Assembly (NCBI GenBank): GCA_021286965.1
Contig: JAJTBK010000544.1
Span: 1-8,368 of the forward strand
Origin: Comamonadaceae bacterium
GTDB taxonomy: Bacteria > Pseudomonadota > Gammaproteobacteria > Burkholderiales > Burkholderiaceae_C
Direction: 5' to 3'
Length of the DNA stretch: 8,368 nt
A program made the translations under genes and the position numbers. Shown here piece by piece: positions 1-8,368 of the stretch (positions within the stretch are counted from its first letter, which is position 1; each line of letters begins with the position of its first letter). The notes beneath the pieces were generated by a model. It saw only the letters and a program-made list of their open reading frames with translations. It searched no databases and was not told where the DNA came from.

Positions 1-1596
<1,596 letters not shown>

Positions 1597-1618
1597 ACCG
1601 TTGCCAGCGGCGCATCAC

Positions 1619-1646
1619 TTGAAATACACCGCCGCAGCGTCATATT
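1619..1646 (+). promoter_or_regulatory. Possible sigma70-type promoter upstream of clpS
   Basis: TTGAAA (1619-1624, 4 of 6 matches to the -35 consensus) is followed after 16 bases by CATATT (1641-1646, 4 of 6 matches to the -10 consensus). Transcription would then start near 1653, at the left edge of the 19-bp palindrome. A competing -10 is TAGAAT (1676-1681, 5 of 6) overlapping the first clpS ATG, but nothing resembling a -35 sits 15-19 bases upstream of it. Assignment is inference from short motifs only. Confidence 0.3.
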
Positions 1647-1651
1647 TACCT

Positions 1652-1670
1652 GCCAACGCCCGGCGTTGGC
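1652..1670. repeat. Perfect 19-bp palindrome between dnaE and clpS
   Basis: GCCAACGCC (1652-1660), one central C (1661), and its exact reverse complement GGCGTTGGC (1662-1670). As RNA it could fold to a 7-bp stem with a 5-base loop. It is not followed by a T-run, so it is not a standard intrinsic terminator. Its position 10 bases before the first clpS ATG suggests an operator or a 5'-UTR hairpin. No known regulator motif is recognised. Confidence 0.6.
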
Positions 1671-1679
1671 CTCGCTAGA

Positions 1680-2051
1680 ATGAAATTCACCATGGCAACG
1701 ATCCCGCCCCGCCCCTTGCACAGCCCACCCGCCGGCCCCCCCGCCGTCGATGAAGGTGGCTCGGTCGTGGCCGAGCGCCAGGCCCTGCGCGTGCAGCCGC
1801 CGCGCATGTACCAGGTCGTCATGCTCAACGACGATTACACGCCGATGGAATTTGTCGTCGGCGTGCTGCAGGAATTTTTTGGCAAAGACCACGAAACCGC
1901 GACGCAGATCATGCTGCACATCCACCTCGATGGCCGGGGTGTGTGCGGCGTCTACACGCGCGATGTGGCCAGCACCAAGGTCGAGCAGGTGCTTGCCGCT
2001 GCCCACCAGGCCGGCCACCCGCTGCAGGCCATCACCGAACCCGTTGAATAA
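1680..2051 (+). CDS. clpS: ATP-dependent Clp protease adaptor ClpS
   Basis: ClpS is the small cytosolic N-recognin. It binds proteins with destabilising N-terminal residues (Leu, Phe, Tyr, Trp) and hands them to the ClpA N-domain for degradation by ClpAP. The 123-residue product has a flexible Pro-rich N-terminal extension (about residues 1-40) and then the folded core, [17 protein letters not shown]. The substrate-pocket residues are visible: NDD at 50-52, T54, the gatekeeper Met at 56, and His82 (HIHLDG), matching E. coli N34/D35/D36, T38, M40 and H66. The C-terminal core ([18 protein letters not shown]...HPL) is typical. ATG at 1680 is used, but an in-frame ATG at 1692 would give MATIPP and is equally plausible, because neither has a clear Shine-Dalgarno. 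clpA begins 51 bases after the stop, so the two are probably co-transcribed. Confidence 0.96.
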   Translation: MKFTMATIPPRPLHSPPAGPPAVDEGGSVVAERQALRVQPPRMYQVVMLNDDYTPMEFVVGVLQEFFGKDHETATQIMLHIHLDGRGVCGVYTRDVASTKVEQVLAAAHQAGHPLQAITEPVE

Positions 2052-2066
2052 GGGGCGACCGCCCCT
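2051..2066 (+). repeat. Small GC-rich hairpin in the clpS-clpA gap
   Basis: AGGGGC (2051-2056) and GCCCCT (2061-2066) form a perfect 6-bp stem around a GACC tetraloop, starting on the last base of the clpS stop codon. The following sequence is pyrimidine-rich (ATCTCCCCTTTAAC) but has no real T-tract. This makes it a weak terminator at best; it could act as an mRNA processing or stability element that sets the ClpS:ClpA ratio. The latter is inference. Confidence 0.5.
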
Positions 2067-2102
2067 ATCTCCCCTTTAACGCAAGCCCCAAGGAGTTCTC
2101 TC

Positions 2103-4443
<2,341 letters not shown>

Positions 4444-4448
<5 letters not shown>

Positions 4449-4526
4449 TTTGCTATAATTTTTATAGCTTATAACGCTTTATCTACGAGCCTTAGGGGCC
4501 TAAAAGGCTCCTAAAAATCCCCTAAA
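4444..4526. repeat. AT-rich multi-hairpin element after clpA, probable interspersed Comamonadaceae-type repeat
   Basis: This AT-rich island in otherwise GC-rich DNA overlaps the clpA stop codon. It contains GCTATAA-TTT-TTATAGC (4452-4468), a perfect 7-bp stem. It also contains a second inverted repeat, GAGCC (4487-4491) with GGCTC (4506-4510), whose interior TTAGG/CCTAA can also pair. TTAGGGG (4492-4498) can alternatively pair with CCCCTAA (4519-4525), so the folds compete. CCTAAAA occurs three times (starting 4499, 4510 and 4521). The layout (TTTGCTATAA..TTATAGCTTATAACGCTT..GAGCC..AGGGGCC) resembles a short intergenic repeat I recall from Acidovorax and related genomes, where it often follows stop codons. 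That family assignment is from memory and not verified. No open reading frame, transposase or target duplication is seen. Confidence 0.5.
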
Positions 4527-4533
4527 AAGCATG

Positions 4534-4580
4534 AAAAAACCGCCTGCAAGCTCCAGGGCTTGCAGGCGGTTTGTTTTTTG
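4534..4580. terminator. Bidirectional intrinsic terminator shared by clpA (+) and the aminotransferase gene (-)
   Basis: A perfect 15-bp stem (4537-4551 with 4558-4572; core CCGCCTGCAAGC / GCTTGCAGGCGG) closes a 6-base loop, TCCAGG. On the + strand it is followed by GTTTTTT (4573-4579). On the - strand the A-run at 4534-4539 supplies the U-tract. The site lies between the convergent clpA stop (4448) and aminotransferase stop (4604), exactly where a shared terminator is expected. Confidence 0.92.
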
Positions 4581-4603
4581 CCCCACCAGGGGGGCAGGCC
4601 GGC

Positions 4604-5800
4604 TTACATCACCTTGGCAATCGCCTGGCAGACGTAGTCGATGTTCTTGCTGTTGAGCGCGGCCACGCACATGCGGCCGGTATCCGTGCCATAGACGCCG
4701 AACTCGCTGCGCAGGCGCACCATTTGGTCTTTGGACAGGCCGGAGTAGCTGAACATGCCGATCTGCGTGGTGATGAAGGACATGTCTTGCTGCACGCCTG
4801 CGGCCTGGAGGCCATCGACCAGCTTTTGGCGCATGGCCTTGATGCGCACGCGCATCTCGCCCAGCTCTTTTTCCCACAGGGCGCGCAGCTCGGGATTGTT
4901 CAGCACCGCAGCCACCACCGCGCCGCCGTGCGTGGGCGGGTTGCTGTAGTTGGTGCGGATGACGATTTTGAGCTGGCTCAGCACGCGCGCGGCTTCTTCC
5001 TTGTCGTTGGCGACGACGGACAGCGCGCCCACGCGCTCGCCGTAGAGGCTGAAGCTCTTGGAGAAGCTGGTGGAAACGAAGATGTTCAGCCCGGCAGCGA
5101 CGAACTTGCCAATCACCGCGCCGTCTTCGGCAATGCCGTGGCCAAAGCCTTGGTAAGCCATGTCGAGGAAGGCGGTGAGGTTTTTGGCCTTCACGGCGGC
5201 AATCACCTGCTCCCACTGCGCGGGCGTGATGTCGTAGCCCGTGGGGTTGTGGCAGCAGGCGTGCAGCACGACGATGGTGCCGGCGGCGGCGGCGTTCAGG
5301 TCGGCGAGCATGCCGTCGAAGTTGACCGAGCGCGTGGCGGCGTCGTAGTAGCGGTAGCTGCCCACTTCAAAGCCCGCGTTCTGGAAGATGGCGCGGTGGT
5401 TTTCCCAGCTCGGGTCAGAGATCAACACCTTGGCATTGGGGCTGATTTTTTTCAAAAAGTCGGCGCCAATCTTCAGGCCGCCCGTGCCGCCAATGGCCTG
5501 CACGGTGGAGACGCGCCCGGCCTGCACCACGTCGGATTCAGCACCAAACACCAGCGCCTTGACGGCGTTGTCGTAGGCGACGATGCCGTCGATGGGCAGG
5601 TAGCCGCGTGCGGCGGGCTTGTCCATCATGGCTTTTTCAGCGGCTTGCACGCAGGCCAGCAGGGGCAGCTTGCCGTTGTCGTCGAAGTACACGCCGACGC
5701 CGAGGTTGACCTTGGCGGGGTTGGTGTCGGCGTTGAATTGCTCGTTCAGACCCAGGATGGGGTCGCGGGGGGCCATTTCGACGGCGGAGAACAGAGACAT
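4604..5800 (-). CDS. tyrB: Class I aspartate/aromatic amino acid aminotransferase (TyrB-like)
   Basis: This is a PLP-dependent cytosolic transaminase that exchanges amino groups between glutamate/2-oxoglutarate and aspartate or aromatic amino acids, as in the last step of Phe/Tyr synthesis. The 398 residues match the family length (E. coli TyrB 397). Recognisable residues are W132 (SWENH), N185 (HNPTG), D213 and Y216 (FLDMAYQGFG), the Schiff-base lysine K248 in SFSKSFSLYGERVG, phosphate-binding R256, and R282 (IRTNYSNPP) and R376 (GRMCVAALN), the arginines expected to hold the substrate carboxylates. SFSK-x-FSLYGERVG and CCHNPTG resemble TyrB more than AspC, but substrate preference cannot be fixed from sequence, so aspC-like activity is possible. 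On the minus strand AAGGA (5806-5810), 5 bases before the ATG, supports the start. It is convergent with clpA and divergent from uvrB. Confidence 0.92.
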   Translation of the reverse strand: MSLFSAVEMAPRDPILGLNEQFNADTNPAKVNLGVGVYFDDNGKLPLLACVQAAEKAMMDKPAARGYLPIDGIVAYDNAVKALVFGAESDVVQAGRVSTVQAIGGTGGLKIGADFLKKISPNAKVLISDPSWENHRAIFQNAGFEVGSYRYYDAATRSVNFDGMLADLNAAAAGTIVVLHACCHNPTGYDITPAQWEQVIAAVKAKNLTAFLDMAYQGFGHGIAEDGAVIGKFVAAGLNIFVSTSFSKSFSLYGERVGALSVVANDKEEAARVLSQLKIVIRTNYSNPPTHGGAVVAAVLNNPELRALWEKELGEMRVRIKAMRQKLVDGLQAAGVQQDMSFITTQIGMFSYSGLSKDQMVRLRSEFGVYGTDTGRMCVAALNSKNIDYVCQAIAKVM

Positions 5801-5860
5801 GGTCGTCCTTGAGGGTTCTGAGAAGAAAGGGGAAAGCGGTTAGGCTCAGGCCAGCCCACC

Positions 5861-5866
5861 ATTTTA
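5861..5866 (-). promoter_or_regulatory. Possible -10 element for the aminotransferase gene
   Basis: On the minus strand 5861-5866 reads TAAAAT (5 of 6 to TATAAT). A transcript would begin near 5854, giving a leader of roughly 54 bases before the ATG at 5800. No good -35 hexamer is seen 15-19 bases upstream, where the sequence already lies across the uvrB start. It is the best -10-like element on either strand of this divergent gap. Confidence 0.35.
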
Positions 5867-5879
5867 GCGATGGCAGTTC

Positions 5880-7970
5880 ATGCGCCATCGACATCACACC
5901 ATGCAAGACGATGCCATTGCGCCGCCGCCAGGCCAGTTCGTGGACTACCCCGGTTCGCCGTTTTCGCTGTTCCAGCCTTACCCGCCAGCGGGCGATCAGC
6001 CGACGGCGATTGCGCAATTGGTGGAAGGCGTGGAAAACGGCGAGGTGTTCCAGACGCTGCTGGGTGTTACCGGCTCGGGCAAGACCTTCACCATGGCGAA
6101 CGTGATCGCGCAGCTGGGGCGCCCGGCCATCGTGTTTGCGCCCAACAAGACGCTGGCGGCGCAGCTGTATTCGGAATTCCGCGAGTTCTTCCCGAAGAAC
6201 GCGGTGGAGTATTTCGTCAGCTACTACGACTACTACCAGCCCGAAGCCTACGTGCCGCAGCGCGACCTGTTCATCGAGAAGGACAGCGCCATCAACGAGC
6301 ACATCGAGCAGATGCGTTTGAGCTGCACCAAGAGCCTTTTGGAGCGGCGCGACGTGGTCATCGTCGCCACCGTGTCGGCCATCTACGGCATTGGCAACCC
6401 CGAGAGCTACCACCGCATGGTGATGCTGCTGCGTGCGGGCGACAAGCTGGGCCAGCGCGAGGCGATTGCGCAGTTGGTGCGTATGCAGTACCAGCGCAAC
6501 GACACCGAGTTCACACGCGGCAAATTCCGCGTGCGCGGCGACACCATCGACGTCTTTCCGGCCGAGCATTCGGAGCTGGCGTTGCGCATCGAGCTGTTCG
6601 ACGACGAGGTCGAGAGCCTGCAGTTGTTCGACCCGCTCACGGGCCGCATTCAGCAAAAGATCCCGCGCTTCACCGTCTACCCCAGCAGTCACTACGTCAC
6701 GCCACGTGACCAGGTGCTGGCGGCGGTGGAAACCATCAAGACGGAGCTGCGCGAGCGCCTGGAATTTTTTGAACGCGAGGGCAAGCTGGTCGAGGCCCAG
6801 CGCCTGGCGCAGCGCACGCGCTTCGACCTGGAGATGCTCAGCGAAGTCGGGCACTGCAAGGGCATCGAGAACTACTCGCGCCACCTCTCGGGCGCGGCGC
6901 CGGGCGAGCCACCCTCCACGTTGACCGACTACCTGCCGCCAGATGCGCTGATGTTTTTGGACGAGAGCCACCAGATGATCGGCCAGCTCAATGCCATGTA
7001 CAACGGCGACCGCCCGCGCAAGACCACGCTGGTGGACTATGGCTTTCGCCTGCCGTCGGCGCTGGACAACCGGCCGCTGAAGTTTGCTGAATTCGAGCAG
7101 CGGATGCGCCAGGTGATTTTTGTCTCGGCCACGCCGGCCGATTATGAGAAGCAGCACGCCGGCCAGGTGGTGGAGCAGGTGGTGCGGCCCACGGGGCTGG
7201 TCGATCCGGAAATTGAAGTGCGCCCGGCCAGCAGCCAGGTCGATGACGTGCTGCACGAAATCCGCCTGCGTGTGCTGGCGCAAGAGCGCGTGCTCATCAC
7301 CACCTTGACCAAGCGCATGGCCGAGCAGCTGACCGACTACCTGGCGGACAATGGTGTCAAGGTGCGCTACCTGCACTCTGACGTGGAGACGGTCGAGCGC
7401 GTGGAGATCATCCGCGACCTGCGCCTGGGCGTGTTTGACGTGCTGGTAGGCATCAACCTGCTGCGCGAAGGCCTCGATATTCCCGAAGTCTCGCTGGTGG
7501 CCATTTTGGATGCCGACAAAGAAGGCTTTTTACGCGCCGAGCGCAGCCTGATCCAGACCATAGGCCGGGCGGCGCGCAACCTGCACGGCAAGGCGATTTT
7601 GTACGCGGACCGCCGCACCGCATCGATGGACAAGGCCATCGGCGAGACCGAGCGGCGGCGGCATAAGCAGCTGGCACACAATCAGGCGCAGGGAATCGAG
7701 CCGCGCGCCATTGTCAAGCAGGTGAAAGACCTGATTGATGGCGTCTACAGTGAAAAGGCCGGCAAAGATACCGAACGCCTGGCGCAGGAAGCGCTGCAGC
7801 GCGCGCGGGTCGAGGACATGCCGGAAAAAGACATGGCGCGCGAGATCAAGCGCCTGGAGAAGCTCATGCTCGAACATGCGCGCAACCTGGAGTTCGAGCA
7901 GGCGGCGCAGGTGCGCGATCAACTGGCCTTGCTCAAGGAGCGCGCCTTTGGCGCCCATGGCCGCTTGTAA
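5880..7970 (+). CDS. uvrB: Excinuclease ABC subunit UvrB
   Basis: UvrB is the central protein of nucleotide excision repair: it is loaded by UvrA, verifies the lesion and recruits UvrC. The 696-residue form is complete, with Walker A GVTGSGKT (62-69) and the beta-hairpin aromatic cluster [10 protein letters not shown] (115-124), equivalent to E. coli Y92/Y93/Y95/Y96. It also has helicase motif II DESH (361-364) followed by the signature [15 protein letters not shown], motif III SAT (416-418), motif [10 protein letters not shown] (528-536) and motif [11 protein letters not shown] (559-567). A C-terminal UVR motif (about 656-690, [13 protein letters not shown]) contacts UvrC. The N-terminus is about 23 residues longer than in E. 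coli; ATG at 5901 (MQDDAIAP) is an alternative start, and neither ATG has a convincing Shine-Dalgarno. The frame is closed upstream by TAG at 5865. No CTGT-N8-ACAG LexA box is visible between 5780 and 5905, so SOS control is not supported here. Confidence 0.98.
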   Translation: MRHRHHTMQDDAIAPPPGQFVDYPGSPFSLFQPYPPAGDQPTAIAQLVEGVENGEVFQTLLGVTGSGKTFTMANVIAQLGRPAIVFAPNKTLAAQLYSEFREFFPKNAVEYFVSYYDYYQPEAYVPQRDLFIEKDSAINEHIEQMRLSCTKSLLERRDVVIVATVSAIYGIGNPESYHRMVMLLRAGDKLGQREAIAQLVRMQYQRNDTEFTRGKFRVRGDTIDVFPAEHSELALRIELFDDEVESLQLFDPLTGRIQQKIPRFTVYPSSHYVTPRDQVLAAVETIKTELRERLEFFEREGKLVEAQRLAQRTRFDLEMLSEVGHCKGIENYSRHLSGAAPGEPPSTLTDYLPPDALMFLDESHQMIGQLNAMYNGDRPRKTTLVDYGFRLPSALDNRPLKFAEFEQRMRQVIFVSATPADYEKQHAGQVVEQVVRPTGLVDPEIEVRPASSQVDDVLHEIRLRVLAQERVLITTLTKRMAEQLTDYLADNGVKVRYLHSDVETVERVEIIRDLRLGVFDVLVGINLLREGLDIPEVSLVAILDADKEGFLRAERSLIQTIGRAARNLHGKAILYADRRTASMDKAIGETERRRHKQLAHNQAQGIEPRAIVKQVKDLIDGVYSEKAGKDTERLAQEALQRARVEDMPEKDMAREIKRLEKLMLEHARNLEFEQAAQVRDQLALLKERAFGAHGRL

Positions 7971-8040
7971 CGTTTGGTGTGTGATGCGTGGGAGCGACGT
8001 TGAGGACGGTTTTGTTTGATGTGGCGCAGAGAATTAACCC
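7971..8040. other. uvrB 3' flank without recognised signal
   Basis: The first ~70 bases after the uvrB stop contain no convincing open reading frame and no stem-loop followed by a T-run. They also contain no promoter pair that I can support. uvrB transcription may therefore end by Rho or read on towards iscR. Confidence 0.4.
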
Positions 8041-8060
8041 GACAAAAACACTTGGGAATA
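8041..8060 (+). promoter_or_regulatory. Candidate IscR type-1-like operator upstream of iscR
   Basis: The sequence GACAAAAACACTTGGGAAT (8041-8059) has the GAC-(A/T-rich)-ACT-x-GGGAAT layout I recall for the holo-IscR (type 1) site of the E. coli iscR promoter. It lies just upstream of the -10 element, covering the -35 position, where a repressor would block RNA polymerase. In enterobacteria [2Fe-2S]-IscR represses its own operon through such sites. The match is to a remembered motif, so confidence is moderate. Confidence 0.5.
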
Positions 8061-8062
8061 GG

Positions 8063-8071
8063 TGTTATACT
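8063..8071 (+). promoter_or_regulatory. Extended -10 promoter of iscR
   Basis: TGT immediately precedes TATACT (8066-8071, 5 of 6 to the consensus), forming an extended -10 (TGnTATACT). The hexamer at the normal -35 distance (around 8043-8048, CAAAAA) is poor, which fits an extended -10 promoter overlapped by an operator. Transcription would start near 8078, leaving a leader of about 144 bases before the iscR ATG. Confidence 0.6.
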
Positions 8072-8106
8072 CCCACAAAACAGTCAACAAAACAGCCCAT
8101 TATGAA

Positions 8107-8187
8107 GGGAGTCGCACCTGACAAGGTGCGAAGCAAAGGGCGAGACGGTGCCGCCGGGCCTTACCCCTGGTGCAGGCGGCATTTCCC
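8107..8187 (+). promoter_or_regulatory. Structured 5' leader of iscR (two stem-loops, possible three-way junction)
   Basis: TCGCACCT (8112-8119) and AGGTGCGA (8124-8131) form a perfect 8-bp stem with a GACA tetraloop. TGCCGCC (8149-8155) and GGCGGCA (8175-8181) form a 7-bp stem with a 19-base loop that could itself hold a small GGG/CCC helix. GGGA (8107-8110) can pair with TCCC (8184-8187), enclosing both and leaving a 17-base purine-rich linker (8132-8148). No T-run follows, so it is not an intrinsic terminator. It does not match any riboswitch consensus I recognise. The pairings are visible; a regulatory role is inference. Confidence 0.45.
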
Positions 8188-8221
8188 ATAAAACTACCAA
8201 TCCAGACCCGAGGAGCTCACG

Positions 8222-8368
8222 ATGCGTCTCACCACCAAAGGCCGTTTTGCGGTCACCGCCATGATCGACCTGGCCCTGCGCCAGAACAACGGCCCCGTTA
8301 CCCTGGCGGCCATCAGCCAGCGCCAGCAAATTTCCCTGTCCTACCTGGAGCAGCTGTTTGGCAAGCTG
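8222..8368 (+). CDS. iscR: Fe-S cluster assembly transcriptional regulator IscR, N-terminal part (3' truncated by window edge)
   Basis: IscR is an Rrf2-family winged-helix regulator that senses [2Fe-2S] clusters and controls the isc cluster-assembly operon. Only the first 49 codons are present. The N-terminus [19 protein letters not shown], followed by [24 protein letters not shown], is the characteristic Rrf2/IscR DNA-binding domain (helices 1-3, with the conserved [10 protein letters not shown] recognition-helix segment). The cysteine ligands that separate IscR from other Rrf2 proteins lie beyond the window, so the name rests on N-terminal similarity. GAGGAG (8210-8215), 6 bases before the ATG, fixes the start. 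The gene is preceded by its own probable promoter, an IscR-like operator and a structured leader, consistent with autoregulation. Confidence 0.93.
   Translation, partial: MRLTTKGRFAVTAMIDLALRQNNGPVTLAAISQRQQISLSYLEQLFGKL

Noticed and set aside
1607..1635. GCGGCG...CGCCGC inverted repeat after dnaE, considered as a dnaE terminator.
   Set aside because: The stem is only 6 bp with a 17-base loop, no T-run follows, and it overlaps the candidate clpS promoter.
4571..5812. A 413-codon plus-strand open frame opposite the aminotransferase gene.
   Set aside because: The minus-strand reading has a full set of PLP-enzyme active-site residues, a good ribosome binding site and family length. The plus-strand frame shows only His/Val/Ala-rich mirror composition.
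5637..7376. A 579-codon minus-strand open frame across uvrB and the start of the aminotransferase gene.
   Set aside because: It is antisense to the conserved uvrB helicase motifs and out of frame with the aminotransferase. It has no domain signature, so it is a codon-bias shadow.
7971..8040. Search for a uvrB intrinsic terminator.
   Set aside because: No stem of useful length followed by a T-run is present; the TTTTGTTTG stretch near 8010 has no stem before it.
8102..8191. A 29-codon ATG open frame inside the iscR leader (MKGVAPDKVR...), considered as a regulatory leader peptide.
   Set aside because: There is no Shine-Dalgarno before its ATG, no run of diagnostic codons, and the bases are already accounted for by the hairpins. 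Conservation of the peptide would be needed to revive it.

Overview
This window looks like the chromosome of a betaproteobacterium, most likely of the family Comamonadaceae (Acidovorax/Comamonas/Rhodoferax relatives). The reasons are high GC, strongly GC-biased third codon positions, protein sequences that read as betaproteobacterial versions of housekeeping genes, and an AT-rich stem-loop segment after clpA that resembles an interspersed repeat I recall from Comamonadaceae genomes. The assignment rests on recognition, not on a database search.

Layout: (1) 1-1596 (+) is the C-terminal 531 codons of dnaE, the catalytic alpha subunit of DNA polymerase III, cut by the left edge. (2) 1597-1679 is a short gap with a possible promoter and a perfect 19-bp palindrome. 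(3) 1680-2051 (+) clpS and 2103-4448 (+) clpA form a two-gene N-degron proteolysis unit. ClpS delivers substrates with destabilising N-terminal residues to the ClpA unfoldase, which feeds ClpP (not in the window). (4) 4449-4603 holds an AT-rich multi-hairpin element and then a strong bidirectional terminator shared by the convergent clpA and aminotransferase genes. (5) 4604-5800 (-) is a class I aspartate/aromatic aminotransferase, closest in motif detail to TyrB. (6) 5801-5879 is a very compact divergent promoter region. (7) 5880-7970 (+) is uvrB, the damage-verification subunit of nucleotide excision repair. (8) 7971-8221 is a 251-base gap with an extended -10 promoter, an IscR-type-1-like operator and a structured leader. 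(9) 8222-8368 (+) is the first 49 codons of iscR, the Fe-S sensing regulator that normally heads the isc operon; the window ends inside it.

The genes are ordinary conserved housekeeping genes. I see no mobile element, CRISPR array, tRNA/rRNA gene, defence island or broken gene. All five complete or left-truncated genes read through without frameshift. Only clpS and clpA clearly act in one pathway. The interest lies in the non-coding gaps. The best lead is the iscR 5' leader, which can fold into two perfect or near-perfect stem-loops within a short closing helix. After it come the stacked hairpins after clpA and the palindrome before clpS. None amounts to convincing evidence of a new system.
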